From assembly GCA_021432635.1 (NCBI GenBank), contig MU270103.1:168893-232892 (forward strand): a DNA stretch of 64,000 bases, given 5' to 3'. The position numbers and the translations under genes are program-made. The DNA comes from Thozetella sp. PMI_491. Taxonomy: Eukaryota; Ascomycota; Sordariomycetes; Chaetosphaeriales; Chaetosphaeriaceae. Of the stretch, positions 11,422 to 21,656 are shown piece by piece. Every line of letters starts with the position of its first letter. Within the stretch, counting starts at the first letter, position 1. The notes under the pieces are model-generated. The model saw only the letters and a list, made by a program, of their open reading frames with translations, did not search any database and was not told the DNA's origin.

Positions 11422-14400
11422 TTAGGCCTTGGTGCCTACCGGCTCGACACCCCTCCGTTTGGGGTTGCTACGTCCGGTGCGCTTCTTGCTGGAGCTGGCC
11501 TTCTTGTCGGTTCCCTCGATGAACTTGATCAGCTCGTCGATGTTGCGGCTATCGATCGAAGGAGCGGTCGGGTTGCCCGGGATGGTGGGAAGGGTACTGG
11601 ACGGCGAGCCGACCGAGACCTGGCGGGGCATGAAGCGGATGCCGGCCCGGAGCCGGCGCGCCTGCGAGTCCTTGGCCTGCTTGGCGATCGACACGGCATT
11701 CTGCGTGAGCTGCTCCAGCCAGCTCTCGGCCTCCTTGGTGTTCTTGTCCTCGGGCCCAAGAGCCGTCAGGAAGATGTTGTAGCTCTCCTTCATACGGTTG
11801 ACCGCGGCCTTGGAGTCTGAGTCCAGGGCGAGCGCCTGAGCGAGCTGGAAGAGGAGGGTGGCCGAGTTGACCGACTGCCGGCCGAAGACCTTCTCGCACA
11901 CGCGCAAGGACTCCTCGAACCAGCGGCGCGACTCGTGGTAGGCCTTGAGGTGCTGGAGCATCACGGCCGCGTTGTTGATAGTCGTGATGGTGTCCGGGTG
12001 GTCAGGGCCGTAGATGGTCTTCCACAGGTGCAGCGCATGCTTGGCGTAGACGAGCCCGTTCTTGCTGTCGCCCAGCTGGTGGAGGAAGAGGCTGAGGTTC
12101 AGGTAGTCCAGCACAGTCTCGGCAGAGTCGATGCCCATGGTCCGCTCAGAGACGATAACGGACTTGCGGGCCAGCTCCACAGCGGCCTCCTTCTGGTCCA
12201 GCTGGTAGTAGATCTGGGAGAGGGTGTGGTAGACCTGGGCGACCTCAGGGTGGACGAGACCGTAGATCTGCTCGTGGAGAGACAGAGACTCGAGCAGAAG
12301 CTCCTCGCCGAGCTTCCTCTGGCCCTGGATGATGGAGATGCGGCCCGCCTCGAGCGTCTCCTCGGCGATGGTGCTCCTAGGTGCGGAATCCTTCACCAAT
12401 GGGACCACGTTGACAATGTCGTCGGGAGTGAAGGTATGAGGCGTGGTGGTGGAGGAAGCGATGGAGGCTGGCGATCCATCGCGGGCCTTCTTCTTCTTCT
12501 TCTTGGACTCACCGTTGGCCTGGCCATTGGTAGCGGGCTTGCTGGCATCCGCGGCGGCATCCTGCTCTTGCGCAAACACGTAGTCCTTAGCCTGGAGTTG
12601 AAGGCCGAGCTTCAGGGAGACGTCGCGGAGCACCTGCAGGTGCTGCAGCTGGCTCCACCAGCCATCCGGCAAGGCATACCGGAAGCGGCGGGCAGTCTCC
12701 TTCGCGATGTCCTCCCTGAGCGTCTCAGGTGTAACCTTCTGGAACGCAAGGTCGGCATCGTCGTAAAGAGCGCGCAGCGACTCGTCAATGTCGGTGCTGG
12801 GCTTGGGGTTCAGACCAAAGCCGAGCAGGCAGTTCAGAAGGTGCGCGATGCAGGATGAGGTGAGGGGGAGCGGGAGGTATCGGAGGTACTTGGAAGCGAT
12901 GTGCTTGAAAGACCTCGTGATCATCTCACGAACGCTGAGGTCACGCAGGCACTGCAGGCGGGGGTCGTCGCTGAGGGACGCGATCTTGCCGAGGTAGCGG
13001 ATGTTAATACCGCGGCGGTGCAGGTTGCGGCTCAAGGAGCGTCCATCCATAGGGAAGCTGATGTCGGACTCCTTGAGGTCGTTTAGGAAGCCCGGGATGA
13101 CGACGTCCCGGAGGAAGACGCAAGCATCCCGAACCTCTTGCTCGTCCTTGGTCATCTCCTCCTTCTCGGCGTCCGTCTGGGGGACCTGGCCGCTGAACAC
13201 ATCGGGGTTCAAGGCAAATTTGAAGTTGGACATGTCGATCCGGTCCTTGTTCTCCTCGGCAGGCTTAGCCTCGCCATCCTCAGCGCTGTCCGCAGCCTTG
13301 GCCTCCTCTTTCTGAGCGTCGCGCTTTTGGATCTCGGCGTTAACGTACTCACGAGCCTTCTGCTTCGCCAGAGCCTCGACCAGCTCAGGGCGCAAAACGG
13401 TCATCCGGTGAGGGTACTCAGAGCCCTCGAGGTCGCTGTCCTCCATCCAGGCAACATCCAGGGGAGTGATGCGGTACAGGTCCAGGACGTATTTGCGTCC
13501 ATCCGTACCGTGGAGACCCTTCATCTCCACGCTGGCCTCCAGGTCGAAGCGCTTGTTCTCCTTGTCCCAGACCGGGTGCTTCTTGATCCGCAGAGACTGC
13601 GCCAGCTTCTCGAAAGGCTGCACGAATCTCTCATCCAAGGCCACAATGTCCTTGCCCTCGACGGCACCGTAGTGGATTTGGTGCTCACCGGGCTCGGGTT
13701 GCTTAAAGATGCCAGGTACGATGCTCTGGCCGACAATTCGCTTGCCGAGGTAATCAACCACGATGGTTCCGGGGGTATAGAGAGCGTCGATATCAAGCTG
13801 GTTGACGAGCTTGACGCCAAGAACGTCCTTGGCAGTGGCAACACGGGCGGCCTCGTCACCGCCCTCGCTGGTGAAGGTGCCAACGCCATCGGCACCGAAC
13901 GACAGGAACACGTTGTTGTAGATGTAGATCTGCGCATCCCGGCCCTCGGTGGGGTTGAGGGGGGCGACCTCTCCGCGCGCCACGAGGGCAGCGCCACGCA
14001 CGGCGGCATCGTTGTACTCGGCGAATAGCTTGGAGAGCAAGCGCTCGCGGAACACCCTATCCTGCACGGTTTCGGTAGGAAGATCCTTAGCAGACTGGAA
14101 CTCCTCATTCCAGTCCCTAAGAGTATCCGAATTCTCGGCGCCGGCGAAGAGGTACGTCTCCTGCGTACGGGTGATGTCCGGGCTGTGCGCGCAGTTGGAG
14201 GAAGACGGCGCCGGCACCAGCCAGGGGGCGGCGGGGATCGCGTTTCCGAACTGGAACGTGGCGAGAGGGTCCTTGCGGTTGAGGAACTCCTGGAGCTGGG
14301 TGAAAGCGTCCTTGAACGAAGGCGACAGCTCCTCGATCAAGGTCAAGAGAGAATGCGCCGAGTGGCCCTTGGGGGCAGCCCGAGGCAGGGGATCGAACTT

Positions 14401-15358
14401 CGTGTTGGAGGACTTGTTGACATAGAAGCCGCCGACGTGGGCGGTGATCTGATGCTGCTCGCCCTCGTTGGTTGTGACGATCAAGTACAGCAGATGGCCC
14501 TTCTGGCGCAAATGGGCCGGCGGAGGGTTCCACGAGGAGAGCGAGATGGACTTGACCGTCTTGGGTGCCGGGTCCGTCTCCGGAGGCAAGAGGGTCGACA
14601 GCGGAGGAGTGGCCTCGAAGTCGTACTCCTCAACCTCGGCCGACTCTGTGCTCTCGGGGGCAACCGTGTCGAACAGCGAGACTCCAGCCAGTATGCCCTG
14701 GGCCGTCTCGGTGCGGTCTCCGGCTGCCCCGATGAGCTCGCGAACGCGAATCATATGGATCCTAGCATCCTTCTCCGTGTATGGGTCCTCGACGAGGTGG
14801 AGCTCGTCACCGTTGGAAATGCCCTTAATGTCTCCGATCTGTATAAAATCGTTGATGCGCTCGTCGTTGTGTTCGAGATGGAAGCACGAGTACTGGAGGG
14901 CCTGGGGGAGCTCGATTATCGACTGCCGAACCTCGTGAACCTGCTCCTGAGGAGCGACCTGGGATTTGTTAGCACACGGGCGTACCTGTCGCACTACCGA
15001 GGCGGTTACTGACCACGATAGCGAGCTTCTTGGGCTCGTGGGGCAGAACGACGGTGATGTTGAGCAGGGCATCTGGAGTGGGTTAGCCCGGATCCTCGGG
15101 GCACGCGAGCATCTCATAAATTTTTTTTCCGAGCTGCGAGGTTGCAGTATGCATACCTTCAGGAGCTGGCTCGGCGCCCTCCTCGGCTTCTGGGGCCTTG
15201 GTGGGCTGCGTCGCATCTGGAGAAGCTTTAGAGGTCTTGCTGGCTGATCAGACGAGGCGTGTAAGTCGGAGAGGCCATATTCAAAGGGGCTTGTAAAGGG
15301 GCGTACCATCGCCGGCAGAGCTGCCTTCGGACGGCCCGTTTGATGTCGCACTGGCCAT
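11422..15358 (-). CDS. CLU1: clustered mitochondria protein CLU1
   Basis: Four exons on the minus strand (15358-15307, 15243-15157, 15072-15014, 14958-11422) encode 1244 residues. The order is a Ser/Ala/Pro-rich N-terminus, a ubiquitin-like CLU N region with QVHEVRQSI and LELEH-type context, the central CLU domain (about residues 330-600), an eIF3-p135-type middle region (about 600-900), a Lys-rich linker, and TPRs (about 965-1135) with the repeat features LGEELLLESLSLHEQIYG and HPDTITTINNAAVML. CLU1 (also TIF31) binds mRNAs of nuclear-encoded mitochondrial proteins, associates loosely with eIF3, and is needed for normal mitochondrial distribution. The length fits fungal orthologues. The start was chosen because it gives a clean MASATSNG start and all three short introns keep frame; an unspliced reading gives an implausible N-terminus. 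It diverges from the AT-hook gene. Confidence 0.95.
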
Positions 15359-16315
15359 TGTGTCTAGGTCTATCTTTCAAGGTAAACCTCTATGCAAAGG
15401 CTAGGAGATGCAGGTCTTGTATTAACGATCGCCGACGTATCCGAGAAGGTAGGGACACGGAAAGGACGTCGGTCGAGTCACTGTCGCCGGGGAACAGCAG
15501 GGTGCATAAAAGGAGAGGAAGTACCAGATTCCCAGAAAAAACGAAACCCAATTGGAAAAACTGGGCTATTTCGGGACCAGGAGACAGCAAAAGGAGGGGA
15601 AAGTAAGAGGTGGTGAAGTAGGGGACCTCGAGAGGCTTTTTGCCAAAGTCATGAACAAGGCTCAAAAATTTCAGAGCTCAGCTTTTTTTTTTTCCCCGAT
15701 GATGTAGAAGAACGCGGTCCCGGGCCACGGGGACTGGCAGTGGGGAGGGGGCACCGCATAGCGCTACTATGCTTACACCCCCCCAAGGCCCTGGTTTGGC
15801 CCCTGACTCGCCGGCTCCCCTTCGCATTCCTTTTGGGCCAGCACGTCGTCTCGGGCAATCAAAGGTGAGGCGATTCTAAAATCAATGCACCAGGATGGGA
15901 ACCCGACGCCCTTGGTTCGCCCGCAAAACTGTGGGCTCTGTCCCCAAGACACGAGCTGAAGGACGCGGTCTTTCTACTATGTGCAAAAGGCGCCTGGAGG
16001 CTGCATCTAGTATCATGACGCCCGCCGTAAGCATAGCGGGCCATCCCGTCCCAATTTCGTGCTATTACCGGTAGCCGCTCGGAGCCGTCCAGCGCTGGAC
16101 GGAACTGGCGGACGGGCGGCCCCAGATCGGACCCAGTTTTAAGAAAAATAAATAGACTATTCCCAATCAGGAAATCAAGTAAACAACATCCTCACAACTG
16201 CGAGCATCCTTCACGCTCCAACTCGCTTCGTCAGAGTGCCATCAACAGCAGGACGGCAGCCGTGATTTCCTGTTCTTAATATATATCCTCAGCATGCTTT
16301 CGGTATACTTCGACC
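15359..16315. promoter_or_regulatory. divergent promoter between CLU1 and the AT-hook protein gene
   Basis: This 957-bp region separates two divergent starts. It contains a perfect 18-bp palindrome at 16085-16102, a further GCGGACGG just downstream of it, and a CCAAT element (CCCAATCAGG) near 16165. The palindrome halves end in CGG, as in sites bound by dimeric Zn2Cys6 regulators; binding itself is inferred. No gene is seen inside. Confidence 0.55.
16085..16102. promoter_or_regulatory. perfect 18-bp palindrome, candidate operator
   Basis: CCGTCCAGCGCTGGACGG equals its own reverse complement over all 18 bases. It lies 214 bp before the start of the AT-hook gene and 727 bp from the CLU1 start. 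It could bind a dimeric transcription factor; no specific factor can be named. Confidence 0.45.
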
Positions 16316-18505
16316 ATGGACGTCGCTAACCTTTCCTCGCTGTCTTGCACCGCGCTAGAGGCCCGACGCGTCTCGGCCCCCGCACCCTGGACGACAGCCA
16401 GATGCCTCAGGTTACTTCGCCCGTTGGCCGCCAATATTTCTTCTCTGAAAAAGTACTCACAACCTAGTCCTGCGGCCGCGGACTGTCGCAAGCGGCCGCT
16501 GGCTCCGGAGGCGGAGGACGCTGCGGTCCGGCGAGTTCGGCAACGAACCTACTCCCGGGCCGAGACGCGTGGGCGGAGAGGCCGGGGCAGGCCGCCTGCC
16601 CGGGAAGCCGCCCGGGAAACGTTATCTTTAGAGGAATTCCTTGCGCCGGCCACGCCGGAGAAAGCGCAAGAGGTGTACAGTGAACGCCAGACTCATCTAA
16701 AGTGTCGGCATTCCGTCTGCAGCTGGTCGACGCCTGCCGAGCGCCCTGAGTCGGCCGAAAAGTGCTTTTTTGAGCGAGAGCTGGGCTATCTCCGCCGTCT
16801 AGTTGGCCTTGATCTCTACCGCAATTATGAGTCCATTCTGCGGGATCTCGACTCAATACTACGCGCTACAACCGAGGATGGCGACGCGGCAGAGCCAGCA
16901 CCGAAGTCGCTTCTCGGTCTCTGCCTCCGCAAAATTCCAGACGCAATAGCCCACCAGGAGGCGTTCGAAGAGCAGGAAGCTGAGGAGAACCGAGCAAAGA
17001 CCTTCTTGGACCAGTCTCACGTGTCGTCGAGCTTCTACTCTATGATCGAGTCGAGGCTGTCCGTAGCCGACGGCACCGGCTACACGCCCTTGAAGACGGT
17101 CGTCCGCGCACACGCTCTCCGGAGTATCTCACAAATAAACGCCATGGGGATTCCGTTCGGTACTGACTTCTGCTGCGTGGCAATATCGCTGTGCAGGACC
17201 TACCGCGTTCCGCTCCGAGAGCTGGAGGGTCTCGTCACTAGCATCACCGACGCCCGCATGCCCAACCCCACCGCCGTGGACTCGGACGTATTCAAGCTGG
17301 ACACGATGCGTCCTTTCCTCCTCCCAAGGTACTCCGGCCACGGCTACCGAGCCCTTACCCATCGAGTGCTCTCGCGCGTGCTCGCCAATGACAACCTACC
17401 GCTCGAGTGGATTTGGACCTCAAGATTCACTAGGATTTGGGAGCGTGCCATGGAAGCCTTCTCGCAGGAAGACTCATGCACAGATGTGATGGGACTCGTG
17501 GCCAGCACGGTAGCTCTTGTCGGCAACCATAAGGCGGTTGAAGGACCGGAGCAGCCACCGTTGTGTCGCCGCCGTTCGTCTCGGATGGCGTCGTTAGAAC
17601 CAGGAGACGTTCTGTTTCCTCTTTTGACGCGCCTAGCCGCAGCGGTTGTCCATTCTCGGGGCTCAGGCGTCCCGCTGACTACCCAGCAAACCGTCCTGGC
17701 GCGGAGGCGAGTCCGACGAGTCCTCGATGCCTGCTTGAGCGAGACTCAGCGCGGCCACAAGCACATCAGGAAGCAGCTGACCACGTACCTCCTGGCACTT
17801 GCCGGAATCTTGTCCTCGCACACCTGGGCCTTGGCTGGAGACGACAACCTAGCAGTTGTTGAAGACGAGTTCTTGGATCCGCGCTGGATCGCGATCGTCA
17901 ACAACACCTGGCGCGACCTAGGCCGAGACGAGTTCCGCCACAATCTCTACTACGACAAGACCAAGATGCTGGTATCCGAGCTCGCAGAACTCAGCGGATG
18001 CCCTACGCACTCGAGGATGGAGCACTTGATGCACTACTGCGACCAGGTGGACCAGCTACGCGTCTCCGACCTGGAACATCTGCGGTTCGATGCCGCCTTC
18101 TACCTCGCCAACCGGACCATGAAGTTTCACGATCGGTCCTTCGCTGAGCGGCTCACCAAGGAGAATGGAAACGTCAGCCTCGCGAGCTGGCGCTGGGACG
18201 ACGGCATCAGCGAGTGGGTCACCAAGACACCAGTCGTGCCGACCCAGGCGAGGACGACATCGGCGGACAACCAGGCTGTGCTGGCCGATCCACCCAGCCC
18301 GTCCCCGCAGGTGGAAGACTGGGGGACGATACCAGGAGGCCTCGACGAGCTGGCCGTGGACAACGACGACCTAGGGCAAGAGAACCTAGGCGGCGGCGTC
18401 GTCAGAACGAGCAAGAGGGTTGTATCGGCCAGACGGCGTCAGCCCTTGAGGCGCATCTCGAACCAACGCGTGGCATACAGCTCCGATGACGAGTTGGGGA
18501 TCTGA
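16316..18505 (+). CDS. uncharacterised protein with AT-hook-like motif
   Basis: A single open exon encodes 729 residues. I do not recognise the family. The N-terminal part is basic and low in complexity and has one AT-hook core, RRGRGRPP, at about residues 88-94. The middle (about 140-560) is a long, mostly helical, non-repetitive region with scattered Trp and Cys and no membrane segment. The tail has an acidic, Pro-rich stretch, then a basic cluster (SARRRQPLRRISNQR) and an acidic end, SSDDELGI. Basic patches and the AT-hook suggest a nuclear, DNA- or chromatin-linked role; this is inference. Even codon use over the whole length and the long uninterrupted frame argue that it is a real gene. 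The start is the first ATG, in the context CGACCATGG. It may be lineage-restricted. Confidence 0.8.
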   Translation: MDVANLSSLSCTALEARRVSAPAPWTTARCLRLLRPLAANISSLKKYSQPSPAAADCRKRPLAPEAEDAAVRRVRQRTYSRAETRGRRGRGRPPAREAARETLSLEEFLAPATPEKAQEVYSERQTHLKCRHSVCSWSTPAERPESAEKCFFERELGYLRRLVGLDLYRNYESILRDLDSILRATTEDGDAAEPAPKSLLGLCLRKIPDAIAHQEAFEEQEAEENRAKTFLDQSHVSSSFYSMIESRLSVADGTGYTPLKTVVRAHALRSISQINAMGIPFGTDFCCVAISLCRTYRVPLRELEGLVTSITDARMPNPTAVDSDVFKLDTMRPFLLPRYSGHGYRALTHRVLSRVLANDNLPLEWIWTSRFTRIWERAMEAFSQEDSCTDVMGLVASTVALVGNHKAVEGPEQPPLCRRRSSRMASLEPGDVLFPLLTRLAAAVVHSRGSGVPLTTQQTVLARRRVRRVLDACLSETQRGHKHIRKQLTTYLLALAGILSSHTWALAGDDNLAVVEDEFLDPRWIAIVNNTWRDLGRDEFRHNLYYDKTKMLVSELAELSGCPTHSRMEHLMHYCDQVDQLRVSDLEHLRFDAAFYLANRTMKFHDRSFAERLTKENGNVSLASWRWDDGISEWVTKTPVVPTQARTTSADNQAVLADPPSPSPQVEDWGTIPGGLDELAVDNDDLGQENLGGGVVRTSKRVVSARRRQPLRRISNQRVAYSSDDELGI

Positions 18506-20177
18506 GCGTCCTCTGATAGCATGTAAATAACTGTATACCTAAGAATATAGACTAGCAATACGACATGTCCCACACAGGGCAGTTGCCCCGGTGGCAGCAC
18601 GCGTCCGGCGTGGCCCAGGACACGTCGTCGACCTTGGCACTGCGGACATATACCAACATAGCCACACAGTTGCGCGAAGCGCATACCTAAGCTCGGTAGT
18701 AGGCTGTGTAAGTGTGGGTGTATAACGGCCATGCTCGCTTATATCGGTTATACCCGCCTGGTTCTGGCAGAGCAGCCCACTTGGTTTCTCTCCGTGATGA
18801 CTCCACGGCGGTGGAATTGTCGATCATGAATGATACCGGTGAATCTATCTTTGGCAGTATGCCCGGCCAGCCCTATGCATGTCCGACCTCAGGCTTGCTA
18901 CGCAGTACACCACCTCATGCGTCCCGCCAGGGGGGGGGGGAGAAGAAAGTGTTCGATGGATGCAGGTTCAATGCGAGCTTCGAAGCCGACTCTGTTTCGC
19001 AAAGCGATGATGGTCGCCATCCCAAAGAAGGGCCGGGCTGCTTGCTGCCCACCTCTCAAACATCGGGTACACAGGAGGCTATCTCTCACATACTGATTCG
19101 AGCCCATTGAATCCAATCCACAGTAGTGTCTTAACCCACCGTTGGCGAAAGAGCCGAATGAGTCGACCGCTAGCCATCGAATTCCCCCAACGGGATGTGT
19201 GGGTTCGTTTCAAGTCCGGGCTCGAAACCTTCGCAGCGAGTCCCTCAGGATGATAACCTGCGCAGCCTCCTCCACTCCACAGCGCACCGTTGCCGACCTG
19301 TCCGAATGCATAACGTTTGTCGGTGGCGCCGACGCCCTGCCCTGCCCTTTGCCTGCCTTTGCCTGGGCTCTCGAACCCTATGGTCCTGTCGATATACGGA
19401 GTAGTCCCTCCCCTCCCCATAACCTTGCGGCCGGCTCCACTTACATGATACCTCTGAGAGCCTGCCCCCCACATACCGGGGCCTGCTCGAGAGCCTCATG
19501 CGCCGCGTGGCCTAGGTGCCCGCCGTGATGGGGAGCGGCGCACCCCAATGCGTAAACCTGCAACCGTCATGGCAATCCGCTGCTGCGGGAGCTATTCTCG
19601 TTTCTCCTCCCCACGAAGACGGAGGAGAGCTGGAGGCTCTGGTTCTAGCGCTAGACGTGGACCCTCCGACGCAGACACCACCCATCCACCCATCCGCCCA
19701 CACCAACTGCCGGGGGCGCTACAACTCGTGCTTCAGGTTAAACTTGCTGATTTACATGTTGCTGGGGAAGACTTGCCGACCCTGCCCACATCTAATCTTT
19801 ACCTGGTTCCGCCGTCCGCGTTCGTGCGTTCGACCGACCGCGGTGCGGCCGACTCTGGCTTCCTCAGGCAGGCACCCAGCCACCGAACCAAGGACATGCT
19901 TGCCCGTCGTCGCGTGCTGCAGGTCTCGGTGGTTCGCGCGCATCCCGATCGCACTGACCATGTCCTCGCCGACCGGGAGAGCGATCTGGGCCTGCGCAGC
20001 CCGGCGCCTTGATGAGCTGGGCGCGATGCCCTCGCGCGCGCCGTTAGTCTTGGAAAGTTGGGTGGCGGGTGCAAGGGGCCTGGCGGCCACACATCTAGCT
20101 GCGAGCCCAGATATTAGACAGTTTCACGCATCGTTCGCACATGACACAACGCTTGCTCCTTAGCAGCTGCCAAGTAA

Positions 20178-20216
20178 ACCCCTCTTCCCCCCCTCTTCCC
20201 CCCCTCTTCCCCCTCC
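20178..20216. repeat. tandem CCCCTCTTCCCC pyrimidine repeat
   Basis: About three copies of a 12-nt pyrimidine unit are followed by a partial copy. It is strand-asymmetric and non-coding. Confidence 0.7.
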
Positions 20217-21589
20217 TCTGCGCAGAGCGCCAGAAGCAATTAATACAGGCTCACTGTTTGGGTCTAATTTGCTACGGCCTCGGCGCGACCCAGACTGGTT
20301 ATCTCGGTCCCGAGGGGCGGCGTGGGTGCGCCAGAGCAAGGCGTGATTTGTGTGTGCTAGGCCCCCTCCGCACGTCATGGGGGGGCAGACCAGGGAGCCC
20401 GTCTTTTTTTTTTCTTTTTCCTTTTCGCTTGGAAGACGGAGGGAAGGGTTAGACGATCATGGAGACCTGCCGTCTGGTGTTGTGTGACAAGCTTTTCTGG
20501 CTATTGTCGCCCCGTTTCAGACCGGGACACGACTCGCCTCGAAGCCCATTTTAAACCCGCCTCGTCGCCTGGACGGCGGATGCATCCCAAGGACGGGCGA
20601 AACAGCGTTGACATCATGCGTGGATTCTTTTGGGAATCCGCCTCGCCTGCGGTGCGCACCCTCCGCCGACGGACAGGCGGCACAGTCGGTCGAGAGCGAG
20701 ATTTCATTTGTATCTTGCATCGGATCTGACCCATGGGTCGCGTACGTGGGGTCTGCTGCCCCGTCGAGTTCGAGCCGGGACGGGGGAGCGCGGGCCTTCG
20801 GGCCTGGGGGTGGGAAGGGCCTAGCCGTGGCAAACTCAGTACGAAGTATTAGTATTTACTATTCACCGTTATGGACTATGCAGTGCTAAACATGGCCAGG
20901 CTTGCTAGGATAGTGACCTGCCCATGCGTTGCGTACCGTTTGGCGCCCTCAAATTTTTTTTTTTCTTTCTTACTTTATCCTGGCCTCAAAGGCATCCCGC
21001 CGCCAAGCGCAGGGCCAACGCCGTCGCCCAGCCTAGTCTGACTATGCGCAACCCTGCAGGTACGAACTACTCCAGGCGCTTGGTGCAAGCTGATTGGCGC
21101 CGCTGCCTCGGTGGTGCTCGGCGCATTCGTGGAGAGGAGAAAAGGGGCGAGGGCGACCCCACTGCCCTTCACAGGGTTTACAGGGTTTACATGGTTCCTT
21201 TGGGACCGTATTCTGTCCACAGATTTCTCCGTGCTCATCATGCGGGCCCAGAGGTGAACGAGGGTGAGGTCCCAGATCGGCAATTTGCATGGAAGGGCAA
21301 GGTGGTCCTTCCTCGAACGACAGAAAGCAGACAGGCTGCCCGTCGATGTCCGGTGTCAGAGATGGGATTGTATTTCTCCGTCGTGCGACTAACTGGACGC
21401 CAAGGAAAGGGTTTGAGCCTCAACCATGTTCTGGGTTGATTAGGGGACGATCCCACCAATATACAGGAGGCAGGCCAAGCAGGGCCGCCCTATCTTGTCA
21501 TCTCCGGGTCGCTTGCGGAGCTTGCAGCACGGTCGGGGTTATCATTGATTGTCCTTGGCGATGGGCTGAAGAAACGTGCGAGCGAGGGA

Positions 21590-21656
21590 GAGGCCGAGCG
21601 AACGAGAGAATGGGAGAGAGTGTGAGAGAGAGCGTGAGAGCGAGAGAGAGAGAGAG
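21590..21656. repeat. GA-rich purine tract
   Basis: A run of GAGA and GTGAGAGA-type units covers about 65 nt. The short frames across it encode only Arg/Glu or Ser/Leu repeats, so it is treated as simple sequence. Confidence 0.7.

Noticed and set aside
15014-15351. Unspliced N-terminal reading of CLU1
   Set aside because: It gives a Pro/Arg/Ser-rich sequence unlike CLU1, while three short introns restore a typical N-terminus in frame.
19516-20163. 215-codon plus-strand open frame
   Set aside because: Long frames of similar quality exist on the opposite strand at the same place, there is no domain, and composition is biased.
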